A stretch of DNA of 64,000 nucleotides from Macrotis lagotis (taxonomy: Eukaryota > Chordata > Mammalia > Peramelemorphia > Peramelidae): assembly GCF_037893015.1 (NCBI RefSeq), contig NC_133658.1, positions 145,985,091 through 146,049,090 of the forward strand, written 5' to 3'. This document shows positions 11,521 to 22,399 of this stretch, one piece after another; position 1 is the first letter of the stretch, and each line of letters starts with the position of its first letter. Made by a program: the position numbers and the translations under genes. Below the pieces are notes generated by a model. That model made no database searches and was not told where the DNA came from. It saw only the letters and a list, made by a program, of their open reading frames with translations.

Positions 11521-11734
11521 CTTACCACAAACCTTTAAAAAAATGACTGAAACACTAGGACTCCTGGAAGCAAGAAAGTTTGGAAATTGTTCTAATTTCC
11601 CATCCAGGTCTCATTGTATGTCTTTGCTCTGACATTCCTTCCCCAACTTAATGTTTTAAGTACCCTCTCCTTATGATGGTAAGCCAAGGTAGTCTATTCT
11701 ATTAGAATCTAATTTCTCCATGCTAGAGATGTTA

Positions 11735-11885
11735 AAATATTGCTTACGGTATTTTAGAGCTAGAAGGTCCTTAGAAGTTATCTTGACCAGCTCTTACCTA
11801 AGCAGGCATCCCCTTTAAGACATACCAAGCGATCATCCTATTTCTGTTTGAAGATCTTCAATGAAAAAGAATTCACTTTGTCCTA
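11735..11885 (+). repeat. Ancient interspersed repeat (MIR/L3-like)
   Basis: TTAGAGCTAGAAGGTCCTTAG followed by GCGATCATCCTATTTCTGTTTGAAGATCTTCAATG and AATTCACT. This order is familiar from old amniote repeats ('gctggaaggga..tcatccagcctctgcttgaagacctccagtga..ctcact'). Family not certain. Confidence 0.35.
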
Positions 11886-12480
11886 GCCTCCTAATGATCA
11901 AGTCTGATCATTTTATTTTGTAGGAAAAAATAACTTTTAATGACTTTCCATTTTCTACAAATAAAGTTAATACTTCTTATCTTGGAATTTGAGGCTCCTC
12001 CAAAAAAATCTGTTTTCAGTTTATTTTTCTTTTTTGTTAAAAAAATTAGTTTTTTATTGATGCCTTTTGTTTTTATACCACAATCATTTCCTCTTAACTC
12101 TTTATTCCACATTGATATGGTGCCTATTAATGGTGCTCTTCTAATTTTAGAGGTACCCTAAAACCCAGTTCCATTTAACCATAACAGTCAGATTATCTTT
12201 TAAAAAGTGATATTTGCTTCAAAGGTATATAGTAGAAAAACATTACCCCACTTTCCAACCCCTGGGGTTCATAATCTTCATCTATTCTACTCTTTCATCA
12301 TCTTTGGTGATGAAAAGAGAATTAAATTCATAGTTTAGCTCAGTTCCTATATAGTATAGTTCCATCAAGTTCTGAATCTAAAGTCCTTCTTGGGCTCAAG
12401 GACCTAAAAATTTCTTCCTCTCACCCAGTTTATGACACTTGTGTTCTTGGTATCATCTTTATAAGATGCTGGCAGGATGG

Positions 12481-12660
12481 AGTGGAGGAAAGGAGAGAGA
12501 CATACAGACTGACAAACAGAGATAGAAAGAGAGAGACAGAGAGGAAGAAGAAAAAAGGAAAGAAGAAGAAAGAAGAGAGGAGAGAGAAAGACATGGAGGG
12601 AGGCAGGGAGAGAAAGACATGGAGGGAGGTAGGGAGAGAAAGACAGGGAGAGAGAATCTG
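12481..12660. repeat. GA-rich purine tract
   Basis: About 180 bp of almost pure A/G on the + strand, with two near-identical ~27-bp units around AGAAAGACATGGAGGGAGG. The open frames on both strands here are low-complexity artefacts. Confidence 0.85.
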
Positions 12661-13009
12661 TTCCATTTTATTAGTTTTAATGTTATAACCTGTTTTCATT
12701 ATGTAGTCAATGAAAAGGGGCTGTTCTCAATTGTGTGGTGGGGTAAGAGGAATGTCTTTTTTAAGGAGCAGGTCCCTGGCATCTCCAAGAGAGCTTCTCC
12801 ATTTTAGGCAATCTGATCATGTGCAAAATAAATAAAGCAAGCCCCATTACACTTCTTTTATTACAGAGAAAAACAGTTAACAGCACCAATTGATATAGAA
12901 AGCTTGCCTCATAGCATAATCCACATTCTAAATCTATAGCCCTCTAACTTACATCTAAGAGGAAGTAGGTAGAATTCATTATTAATTCTGGGGTTGTTAT
13001 AATTAAACA

Positions 13010-13335
13010 GAATTATGCTGCTTTTTAGTAATGTTTATAGTTATGGTATTGTAGTGACTGGGCAGATAGTTCTGATTCTGTTTTTCTTTGCCTCAGCTCA
13101 TATAAGTCTTCTGATGTTTCTCTGAATTCCTTACATCCATCATTATTTATGGCACAATAATATTCTATTACAGTCAAGTATGAAAATTTGTTCAGTCACT
13201 TTATAATTAATGGGCACTTTTTTCAGTTTTTGCTATAACAAAAATTTCTCCAAAGAATATTTTGCTTTTATTCTATCATTGATTTTCTTGGCTAAATATT
13301 TTACCCTTACTGATTCAAAAGATGGGAACAAGTGA
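13010..13335 (-). repeat. L1 3'-end fragment, antisense
   Basis: + strand text CTGAATTCCTTACATCCATCATTATTTATGGCACAATAATATTCTATTAC followed by TTGTTCAGTCACTTTATAATTAATGGGCA is the reverse complement of the conserved end of marsupial L1 ORF2. Decayed. Confidence 0.55.
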
Positions 13336-13479
13336 CTTTTCTTGTATAATTTCAAATTCCAAACCAGTTTTTCCCCATCTTACCTCATACTACTCCTCAT
13401 TATATTCTCCATGCTCCAAAACAAACAAACACTACTTACTGTTCACTGAATTCAACTCTTGTTTTATTACTTAAGAATG

Positions 13480-14420
13480 AATGAAGCAAACATTAACTAA
13501 GTGACTGCTCTGTGTTGGGAACTTTGCTAAGTGATTTATGAGTATTATATCATTTGATCTTCTCCATAATCCTGAGAGGAGACCCAGCAGTGCTGCTACT
13601 AGATCTGTATCCCAAAGAGATATTTTAAAAAGAGAAAAGGACCTATTTGTACAACATTATTTATGGCAGCTCTTTTATGGTGACAAAGAAATGGAAATTG
13701 AGGGAATAACAATAAATTGAGGAATGGTTGAACGAGTTGCATTGTATGAATATAATAGAATACCATTGTGTAATAAGAAATGATGAGCAGATACTTTCAG
13801 AAAAACTTGGGAAGACTTATGTGAACTTATACATGATCAGAACCAGGAGAACATCGTATATAAGTAAAAACAATATTGTACCATGATCAACTATGAATGA
13901 CTTAGGTATTCCCAGCAATCATCTTAGCAATATTCTCAGCAAAGATCTAAAATGATTTCAAAGGTCTAATAATGAAACATGCTAACCCCCTCCAGAGAAA
14001 AAATGAAAGAATGTGAATGCAGATTTAAATATACTATTTTTCTTTTTCTTTATATTTTCCATATTTCCCCCTTAGATATGTTTCCTCTTTTACAACATGA
14101 CTAATTTGGAAATATACTTTACATGATTGAACATATATAACCTATATCAACTTGTTTACAGTTTTAGGGAGGGAGTGAAAGGGAGAAAATTTGGAACTCA
14201 AAATTAAAAAAAATTATCTTTACATATAATTGGGAAAAATAAAATACAATTAAAAAAACAGAGATGAAAGTGCTACTTTGCTGCTCATTTTACAGCTGAG
14301 GAAATGGAAACAAACAGATTTGTCTAGGATCTGTTTGTGTAGTCTAAAGCTAGATTTGAAATTAGATTTATCTCTATTCTAGGACCAGCACTCTTTCCAC
14401 TATGCCACCAAGTGTAGCTT
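13480..14420 (-). repeat. MIR-type SINE split by an L1 insertion
   Basis: First part 13480-13577 (CTAAGTGACTGCTCTGTGTTGGGAAC, TCATTTGATCTTCTCCATAATCC). Second part 14268-14420 (GCTCATTTTACAGCTGAGGAAATGG, CTATGCCACCAAGTG). Removing the L1 between them restores a continuous antisense MIR/L2-like pattern. Confidence 0.6.
13576..14267 (+). repeat. 5'-truncated L1 3' end
   Basis: Runs from CTACTAGATCTGTATCCCAAAGAGA through TATGGCAGCTCTTTTATGG, GAATGATGAGCAG, CATGACTAATTTGG and TTGGAACTCAAAATT to ATTGGGAAAAATAAAATAC and an A-rich tail. This is the canonical L1 C-terminus and 3' UTR order. Inserted in an older MIR. Several stops in the residual ORF2. Confidence 0.75.
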
Positions 14421-14504
14421 ATGTGCCATCCCTTCCACTAAACTTTTCCTACTCTCCTAGATGAAAGGGGTTGTTCCCCTTATCTGACTTTATAATATTT
14501 TATT

Positions 14505-14690
14505 TTCTTTGTCATTCAACTCTACAAGATTTTATTGAGCTCCTACTACTTGCACAGAGCACTTTGTTATGAAGATTAAGAGTTTAGATGAGACTTTTGT
14601 GCTTGTGGAGTTTATGGTCTGATAGAGAGCTTTACACCTACACAGAGAATTATAATACAAAATGATAAATAGTCTTTGCTTAGATATATT
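14505..14690 (-). repeat. L2 fragment
   Basis: Antisense L2 3' end: TTTTATTGAGCTCCTACTACTTGC, CAGAGCACTTTG, then GCTTGTGGAGTTTATGGTCTG. Decayed. Confidence 0.5.
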
Positions 14691-15122
14691 TGTCAAATCT
14701 TAAAGTATTACCAAAAAAGTCAACTATTATTACTCAATCTTCTGTCTTATTTAATTAGGGACTTATTTAGAGTAGCAGTAATCTAAGGAAATTCATGGTG
14801 AAGGAATGGCAAAAGACAATTTGGGGTAAGGAGGAATACTGAAAAGACCATGTAGAATTTTTTAAAGGTTCTAGGTAGCTGTAGATATAGGTAAGTTGAA
14901 TGTTTTGAAGGAGGACCTTACAGATGTTCCCTCATGTGAGTTTTCTAAAATTGTGAAATCCTCTGAATTTCCCACATATACTGGGATGGAGCACATAGAA
15001 AGTGTAGTTAAAAAAAAAAACCCCAAACACCTAACAATCCTATCTGTCTACTCAAATATTTAGTTCTAAAAGATACTGACATTCCTAGGAAAAAAAAAGG
15101 AAACTAGGTCAGACAAAAACTA

Positions 15123-15245
15123 ACCAGTCAACAGCATTTATTAGTACTTTGTGTCAAGCACGCTACTGATCCTGAACGTACCAGTACATAAGTGTGATGG
15201 ATACTACCCTCAAAGAGCCAACATTCTATTAGGGAGATGCAATAT
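15123..15245 (-). repeat. L2 fragment
   Basis: CAGTCAACAGCATTTATTAGTACTTTG, CAAGCACGCTACTG, then CCCTCAAAGAGCCAACATTC, the antisense L2 3'-end order. Confidence 0.5.
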
Positions 15246-15249
15246 GTTC

Positions 15250-16195
15250 ATAGTTATGGCAGAGCAATTAGACTAGGAGAATTTGCTTCCAGCTCTATCT
15301 TACTCAAAGGTGGTCCACAGCCCTTGGGCAAATCTGAGATAGATATAACTTATGACATCTTGAATGGATTTCATATGAGAAAATACCATTATTCTCAGGT
15401 GACACTGTTGCCCTACAAGTAGAAGAGAAATTTAAACCCTGATTGATACGTACCACTGAAATGCTACAAGAGTGACAGATGTCAGACACAGAAAAGTGAG
15501 AATGACTGTAAGAAAGCTTCAAAAGTCCTGCAATTTGAGACTTTGAATGGTAAAAATGTATAACCTTTCTTTTGTATAACCTTTCTTTTGTGGCATGTGA
15601 TTGCTTAAGGTCACTAGATTACCCCTTTGGAGGCATAGCAAGTTCTTAATTAAAATTCAAGTGGAATTCTAGCCAACACTGTAACTGGAATTCTTACTCC
15701 TGGGGCAAGCATCACGTGTATTTCAATATAATTGGCTTCCTTCTCTAATCCAGTATATTTTACTTTATTCATTTAAAAGCATTATTCTGAGAGGAGGTAC
15801 AGGGCTTTACCAGAATGCCAAAGGAGTTCATGACACATAAGAGCCTCTGCTCTATATAAATGTTAAGTTTTCATTTTTAATGATGAATTCTGGGGTATTT
15901 GATTTTTTCATATTGCCTGGTGTCTGAAGAATGGAAAGAATACCTTATGAAGAAGCTCAGTTCTAGGTCTGAAATGTTTTCACTGAATGAATGGGATGCA
16001 TGGTGTGCCCCTGGTTTCTAAAGACTATTCATCTCTATAATTCCTGAGCATTCAAGGACATCCTTGCAGAGTTGTCTTCTCTGAGATGGAAGACTCAAGA
16101 AACCATCTGAAATAATTGTTCATATAAGACATTATTACTGTCTCATAGAACTTACAGAAGTGTAATAAAAAAAGAAGAAAATCAGAATGGGTACA
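15250..16195. other. No recognisable feature
   Basis: AT-rich, no clear repeat or gene signature. A 16-bp duplication (TATAACCTTTCTTTTG) occurs in tandem at 15559-15590. Confidence 0.5.
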
Positions 16196-16199
16196 GAGG

Positions 16200-16365
16200 A
16201 CTGAACCGTGTAATCCATGGCAAAATCACTCTACTTTCTTCAGTTTCTTTGTTGTGTAATGAGGACAATAATAGCACCTACTTACATTTGTTGTTAGGAC
16301 CAAATGAGACATAGCATAGTGCCTCACATATAGTAGGTACTCAATAAATGTTTATTTACTTTGTG
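16200..16365 (+). repeat. MIR/THER-type SINE 3' part
   Basis: CAGTTTCTTTGTTGTGTAATGAGGACAATAATAGCACC, then GTTAGGACCAAATGAGACA and CATATAGTAGGTACTCAATAAATG. Confidence 0.6.
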
Positions 16366-16565
16366 TTCTTCCAGAACACTAAATAAACAAATTGTTGTGT
16401 GGCAATTAGAGGAAGATAATAAAGTGGGAAAGACCACTTTCATTTATCCTAACTAATTTGAACTTATGCCACATGGGATATCTAAAGCACCTATCATTTT
16501 TGAATAGGTCATGGGAAAAATGGTAGATGATATGCCTGATTTATAGATATTAATCTGTATGAATG

Positions 16566-16788
16566 GGCAGCTGGGTGGCACAGTGGATAGACTGCTGGGT
16601 TCTGGAATCAGAATGGCCTGAAATCAAATCTGGATTCAGAGACTTATTAGCTGTGTAACCCTGTCTTTCTCAGTTTCCTCATCTGTAAAATGAGTTGGAG
16701 AAGGAAATATCAAACCACTTTAGAATCTTTGCTAAGAAAATGGAGTCATGGTCATGGAGAGTTGGACATGCCTGAACAGCAACAAAAC
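16566..16788 (+). repeat. SINE with RTE-type 3' tail
   Basis: GGGCAGCTGGGTGGCACAGTGGATAG head, TTAGCTGTGTAACCC, then CAGTTTCCTCATCTGTAAAATG, GAGTTGGAGAAGGAAATATC, and a decayed RTE tail ending GTTGGACATGCCTGAACAGCAAC. Confidence 0.8.
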
Positions 16789-17320
16789 TATAGAACTAGG
16801 AAGATGGCACAATATGAGAAAAGATAACTGAAGCTATTAGGCTGGAACTGCTGATCTAAATAAAGCTGGCACTGTTACATATTAATTTTGCCAAATATCT
16901 GCTAGATCATGTACTACATGGTATCTCAACAGGGAATGAATTTTGATTCCCCAGAAAAGAAAAAACTTTTAAGACACTGGCCACACCCAAAGAACTACGG
17001 TATGCTGAAGCCCTTTCTAGAATTTAGTGGTTTATCAAAGATTTGTGAAAAAATGCCATCATTACAAAGTTAGTCAATGATCTTACTCATGGATGTCTGA
17101 TTGGAAGGAATTTTTAAAAGAAATGGCATTCCAATAACAGGAACATTTAGCACCAGTCATCACCATAATGAAAATTGAGGTGTGGCCTTCAAGGGATGGA
17201 TTACTTTCTTTATTATTATTATTTGCTGATCTAATTGTAAAGTGGTGGTGGAGAGACGGGATTTGCTGTAATGGAGGAATACCCACAGAGGATTCTCTGT
17301 GTACCTCTTCTGTCTTTTGG

Positions 17321-17470
17321 TTTTGTTGCTCATTTATTTTAGTTGTATCTGACTCTTCCTGACCCTGTTTGGATTTTTCTTCCCAAAGATACTAGAGTGG
17401 TTTGCCATTTCCTTCTCCAGATTATTTTACAGATATGGAAATTGAGAAAACAGGGTTTCATGCCCAGGGT
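17321..17470 (-). repeat. SINE with RTE-type 3' tail, 5'-truncated
   Basis: TTTTGTTGCTCATTTATTTTAGTTGTATCTGACTCTTCC, then GATACTAGAGTGGTTTGCCATTTCCTTCTCC. This is the reverse complement of the RTE-type tail; the tRNA-like head is lost. Confidence 0.7.
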
Positions 17471-17474
17471 GTAC

Positions 17475-18290
17475 TAGTTGTCCTTTGTTATCAAAGAGGA
17501 CCATGCCAACCAACCAAGTGATTGATGGCATGACTTGCACAATTATGTTTATTATACTCACTACCTTTACCAGAGCTATTTTATCCCATGGCCTGATTTA
17601 TAGGAACAGGACTATTGGTGATGGTCTGGCTGCTGCAGGAGTCTGGCCTTGAAATGGTTTCTTTTTCTCTTGTAGTAATGAGGCACCACAGTGTACTAAC
17701 AGCCCCAGGTAAGCACCAGCATGTGACATCTGGTGACATAATATGAACATCCTAGCCTGACTCATTTTTTAAAAATTTATTTATAGGTTTTTTTTTTTCC
17801 TTTGGCAAGGCAATGGGGTCAAGTGGCTTGCCCAAGGTCGTATAGCTAGGTAACTATTAAGTGTCTGAGGCCAGATTTGAACTCAGAGACTCCTGACTCC
17901 AGGGCTGGTGCTCTAACCTCTGTACCACCTAGCCAAGCCTCTAGCCTGGCTCTTGATAGACTAATTGTAACAACTCACCTGCTGAATTGACTAGCTCTGA
18001 AAATGGATTACACTGGAGCTTGGAGCCCATACCTGGCTGTGACTAGCAATAGGAAAGCAGCAAAGGAGCAGGTAGTCCACATTTGAGTCTTCTCAGGGCT
18101 CTAGGACTTGATGAGTATGAGGGCTGCATCAGTGGGCCTAGGCATCTAGGGGGAGGGACCTGGATGGTGCCTCCTCCAGTGCAGGTCTTGCCCAGTAAGA
18201 AGTCTGAGGTAGATTTGGCTCCAGGTCTTATTGACTTCAGGCCTGGAGCTAAGTCCCCTGCACTATCTATCTGCCTCACAGAGGTATCTT
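17475..18290 (-). repeat. Repeat sharing the old LINE's 3' terminus, split by a SINE
   Basis: Begins with TTGTCCTTTGTTATCAAAGAGGACCATG, the reverse complement of the terminal motif seen at 56.51-56.55 kb. It continues with unique-looking sequence through 17760 and, after a SINE insertion (17764-17940), through about 18290. Probably a LINE 3' UTR or a SINE mobilised by the same LINE. Confidence 0.45.
17764..17940 (-). repeat. WSINE1/MAR1-like SINE with target-site duplication
   Basis: T-rich tail, GGCAAGGCAATGGGGTCAAG, then TTTGAACTCAGAGACTCCTG and a near-complete 5' end (TGTACCACCTAGCC). It is flanked by CTAGCCTGACTC (17752-17763) and CTAGCCTGGCTC (17941-17952), a 12-bp target-site duplication with one mismatch. 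Confidence 0.8.
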
Positions 18291-18476
18291 GGTACCTTAT
18301 GAGAATTTGCATAGCTAGGTATGATAAGGATTAAAAGGATTACTAATGAGGAATTCATTTGTTTATTTACTATTTTAGAAAAAGTTTATTTACTATTCTA
18401 AAAGCAATGTGAAAAAGCATATTGACTGTCCCTAAGAAAAAGTCATTCATTCTAATCTTGGTACAAAACAATCTCC

Positions 18477-18903
18477 AAGATAGCTTTTTTTGTTTTGCTT
18501 TTTGCAAAATATTTCTATTAGCTGAATCAATTAAAAATTTCTTTCTTCTCTAAGTCTGATTATTACTTTAATCACTTCAAGGAAGTATCCTTCCTGGGCT
18601 GATTAGTCTTCTCCTTTTATAAACTGGTTGGATCTTTGATAAAAATGAAGTAAAAATTTCAGTGAAGATTATTTTTTTAAAAAAAAGTTGATTAAATACT
18701 GGTAAGGTTTCCTTTATTTAGGTAAGTCTAGAAAATGATTTTTGACTAAATGATTGTTCTACTATTATTTTGAAATATATATAGCCTAATGGAATGTGTG
18801 ACCTTGGGCGAGTATCTGAAGTTGGATTTGAACTCAGGTCCTCCTGACTCCAGGGTGGTGCTCTATCTACTGTACCACCTAGCTGCCTCAAGATAGCTTT
18901 TTT
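18477..18903 (-). repeat. SINE insertion carrying an embedded 290-bp sequence
   Basis: AAGATAGCTTTTTT flanks the block at 18477-18490 and 18890-18903 (14-bp perfect duplication). Inside, the ends are antisense WSINE1-like (tail TTTGTTTTGCTTTTTGCAA at the left; GATTTGAACTCAGGTCCTCCTG..CACCTAGCTGCCTC at the right). The middle, 18508-18797, is not SINE but a near copy of 20319-20603. Near 18800 a short sense-oriented SINE stretch (GTGTGACCTTGGGC) abuts antisense SINE, so the junction is rearranged. Confidence 0.65.
18508..18797 (+). repeat. Unrecognised ~290-bp duplicated sequence, copy 1
   Basis: Starts ATATTTCTATTAGCTGAATC and ends ATATAGCCTAATGGAATG. About 90% identical by eye to 20319-20603, with a few short indels. 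The edges are abrupt in both places and the flanks are unrelated. No terminal inverted repeat and no coding potential were seen. Confidence 0.8.
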
Positions 18904-18999
18904 GATTGGAAGAAGGCATTCTAGTTCCCCTACCCCCACTGCCAGTAAAAACCTGAAAAAAAGTACCAACCTAATAATGATCATAAAAACTAATCACAA

Positions 19000-19126
19000 G
19001 GGGCAGCTAGGTGGTATGTGGGTTCAAATCCGGTCTCAGAGGCTTAATAATTACCTAGCTGTGTGGCCTTGGGCAAACCACTTAACCCCATTGCCTAGCA
19101 AAAAAACCAAAAACAAACAAACAAAA
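19000..19126 (+). repeat. WSINE1/MAR1-like SINE, internally deleted, with TSD
   Basis: GGGGCAGCTAGGTGG joins directly to TATGTGGGTTCAAATCC, losing about 35 bp of the head. The rest is close to consensus and ends in an A-rich tail. Flanked by AAACTAATCACAA (18987-18999) and AAACTAATGACAA (19127-19139). Confidence 0.85.
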
Positions 19127-19139
19127 AAACTAATGACAA

Positions 19140-19325
19140 AGCAGCTAGCTGGTTGAATGAATAGACTACTGGACCTGGAGTCAGGAAGATTCATCTTTAT
19201 TAGTTCAAATCTGGCCTCAAGATGCTTTATTTATTTATTTAATTCTGGATTAATCTTGTCTGTCTCAGTTTCCTCATCTGTAAAATGAGTTGGAGAAGGA
19301 AATGACTCAACTATAGCAACAATAA
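19140..19325 (+). repeat. SINE with RTE-type 3' tail, partial
   Basis: GCAGCTAGCTGGTTGAATGAATAG, GTTCAAATCTGGCCTCAAG, then CAGTTTCCTCATCTGTAAAATG and GAGTTGGAGAAGGAAATG. The end of the RTE-type tail is mostly missing. Confidence 0.65.
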
Positions 19326-19329
19326 AGTT

Positions 19330-22160
19330 GCTTCAGTCACATTATTACTGCACAAAATGCCATCCAAAAGTTCATAGGCAAGGAGAGTGACCAATAAAAA
19401 AGATGGTACAACCATAGGCAAAACATCCCAGAGTCTTTCAGAGACACTTTGTATATTGCAAGGCTTGGTATCTGCATTTGTCTCAAGAGAAGGGGGTTTC
19501 CATCAAAAAACTCTGGGAGGTTGGAAGTTTAAAAGGCATAGACCTCAGAAATGACCAACAATACTTAGCAGCACTGAGATAAGGACATTGTAGCTATAGG
19601 ACCTCTCAGGTCCACAGCACATTACAGAGATGCCAAAGAAAGCAATGAAGATTCAAGGCTCTCACTTCAAAAATCCATGGGAATCTAAAATTTACCAGTG
19701 TTATTGTAGACACACCCTAGGAGGTGAAGATCAGAGACATAAACCAGCTTACCCAGGTCTAGATCAATCAGGGCTATGTGCCCCACCCAAAATTGCAGTA
19801 GAGGGTAGAAACTGGCACTGGCACAAAGCTCCAGCTAGAGATATGAGTAAGCAGGAGGCTATATGGATCAACATAAAGAATTATTATAGATTCAGAGATA
19901 TCATAAAACCAAACCTAGAAGATGAGAGTAACCTTACAACTGTAAGCAGAGACATAAAGATGTGGGGGGGGGGAACTTTGCTTTTTGGGCACAAGCTTGA
20001 CAGTGACAAATTTTATTACTGAAATTAATCCATTAAACATCTCTGCTTAGAGAAATGCATAAAAGAAAGAGAAAATCCAAAGCAGTAATCTTCACTGCTT
20101 TTGAAAATCTCTCTTTTTGAGTGATATTGGAGTTACAACTTAAAGTATTCTCAAAGCAGATGAAAGTTCAGTTAATGGGGTTAATTCCTCAAACAAAACA
20201 ATAATATAAAAACTTTGAGACATCCTGAAGGATCATTTTTCCTAATATCATTCAATCCTTCTTCAACAACTTCCTTTAAGAATTTTCTTTTCCACTTTGT
20301 CAAAGGTGAACTGAGGAGATATTTCTATTAGCTGAATCAATTAAAAACTTCCTTCTCTAAGTCTGATTATTACTTTAATCACTTCAAGGAGTTGCCCTTC
20401 CTGGGCTGATTAGTCTTCTCCTTTAATAAACTGGTTGGATCTTTGATAAAAATGAAGTAAAAAGTTCAGTGAAAATTATTGTGTTTCCTAGAAAGTTGAT
20501 TAAATACTGGTAAGGTTTCCTTTATTCAGGCAAGTCTATAAAATGATTTTTGACTAAATGATTTTCCTAATATTATTTTGAAATATATAGCCTAATGGAA
20601 TGGGGATGGGGGATTCAACATGCTTCCACAAAGGAAGAAATGGGTTTTTCCACGAAGACTTCCTGGATAACTTGAAAAAAATCGAACAAAAGACAAAAAA
20701 ATATTTTGGAGGAGAGAATTGGAAAGAATTAATAGTTTAGAAAGTGATAAACTTTATCTAAATAATATATTTCCTAAAAAATCAGAATAGACCAAACTGA
20801 AATTAATGATCCTACAAGACAACAAAAACATTAGAAGCAAATATAAGATATTTGTTATCAAAATACAACTGACCTGGAAAGCAGATTAGAAAGAGATAAA
20901 AAAAAAAACCCAACAACCCTGGACTCCCTGAATACAAGATTTTAAGAAGCCTGGTTATGATGCTTCAAAAAAAAATGATAAATGAGAACTGCTCAAATCT
21001 ATTAGAATCTGAATGAAAAGTAAAAATAGAAAGAATCCATTTATCACTTCTCAAAAAAACCCTCAAAAGAAAAATTCTAGGAATGTCATAGCCAAAATCC
21101 AGAGCTCTCATATCATAGAAGAATTATACTGCAAGCAGCCAGAAAGAAAGATTATAAGTACCAATAATCCATAGTCAGGATCACATAGACTTGGCAACTT
21201 CTGCCATAAATTAAAAGAGATCTTGGAATACAGTTTTCCAAAAGACAAAAGATACAGACTTAAACCAAGAATAATTTCCTCAGCAAAGTTGAGTATAAAC
21301 CTACAAGGGGTAAAAAGGAGACAGGATTTTCAAGCCTTTCTGATGAAAACAGCAAAACCAGGTAGAAAAATTTGAAATGCACACAGAAGAATCAAGAAAG
21401 GTTATCTTCAAAACTTGTTATCTTCAAAGGATATTGAAGTAATTTAATAAGAAAACAGAGGATCTGGGGATGGATTGGTTCTGATCTGAAGGTTTGAAAA
21501 AAGTGAAGATAGGAATGGTATAAGGAATACATTAATGGAGAAAGGAAGAAGAGAGTGGAATTTACCATTTTCCCTAGTTGAGTTGCACAAAGAAAAATAT
21601 GCAAATATGGAAGAAGAGACACCAGATCATCATCATTCTTATCTGAATCTGATAAGGGAAAGTTAGACATGCACACAATCTTCTGTAGAGATACAGCTAC
21701 ACAGGAAAGAGATAGGAGAGGTCAAAAGGGAGGGTAATGCTGTGGAAAAACTAGGCACAAGCAAAAGTCACTTCTGCTTTAGAAAATGCTTCATGAAGTG
21801 GGGATTAAAAGGAAAAAAGAAAAGCAAACAAGTGAAAATTAAGTGTTTACTCATTAATTGGGGACTGATTAAACGAATTATGGCATCTCAAGGTAATGGG
21901 ATATTGTTGAGTTGTAAAAAATAATAAAAGGAATGGGGGAACTTGAGAAAATTTGTATTGAACTGGTGTGGAGTAAAGATGTTAGAGCAGCAATTCAAGT
22001 ATGTCCTCCTTTCCTCTATGTTTTCCTATAGGGATTTGTATTTTTCCCCCCAACAAAGTCAGAATTTGGGTGAAGAATTGGTTTCTATTGACTGTAAGGG
22101 GTCAAGAAAGAAAACACAGCCCTTGGCAAAGAGTGGACATATAATAATCATTGATTAATT
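19330..22160 (+). repeat. ORF1-only L1-like (HAL1-like) fossil
   Basis: The first ~900 bp look like an L1 5' UTR (including AGATGAGAGTAACCTTACAACTG, AGCAGAGACATAAAG). A decayed ORF1 follows, with a region reading I-L-Q-A-A-R-K-K-D-Y-K-Y-Q at about 21128-21166, equivalent to the 'ILQAARRTQFKYRGA' block of marsupial L1 ORF1p, then remnants of its C-terminal domain up to about 21380. Only about 450 bp later (21850-21990) the sequence reads like an L1 3' end. There is no room for ORF2. The unrecognised 290-bp sequence (20319-20603) interrupts it. A large internal deletion of an ordinary L1 is the alternative. Confidence 0.5.
20319..20603 (+). repeat. Unrecognised ~290-bp duplicated sequence, copy 2
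   Basis: Same sequence as 18508-18797, embedded in the ORF1-only L1 fossil. Differs at a variable A/T tract (near 20477-20490), a 4-bp indel and scattered substitutions. Confidence 0.8.
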
Positions 22161-22399
22161 AATTGAATTTTTCTGTTACATTTTTGAGTTTGATTAAATT
22201 AAATGTTTCCCTTCTTTTATTGCACTTGTCTACAGCCTGATGCCAACTGATGCTGGTGGGAGAATGGTACTTTTCACTAAGTGAAGAATGTTCTTACACC
22301 TCGTCAGACCTTTCACAGACTTCAAATACCTATAAATTATCATCCAAACCCCATTCCTCACCTCAGTACCTGATTTCTCATTCTCATTCCTCTCAATTG

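Noticed and set aside
12430-12699. Lysine/glutamate-rich and serine/leucine-rich frames
   Set aside because: Artefacts of a GA-rich simple tract read on both strands.
19630-20022. 130-aa open frame
   Set aside because: Lies in the 5'-UTR-like part of an L1 relative and ends just after a G-run; no domain recognised.
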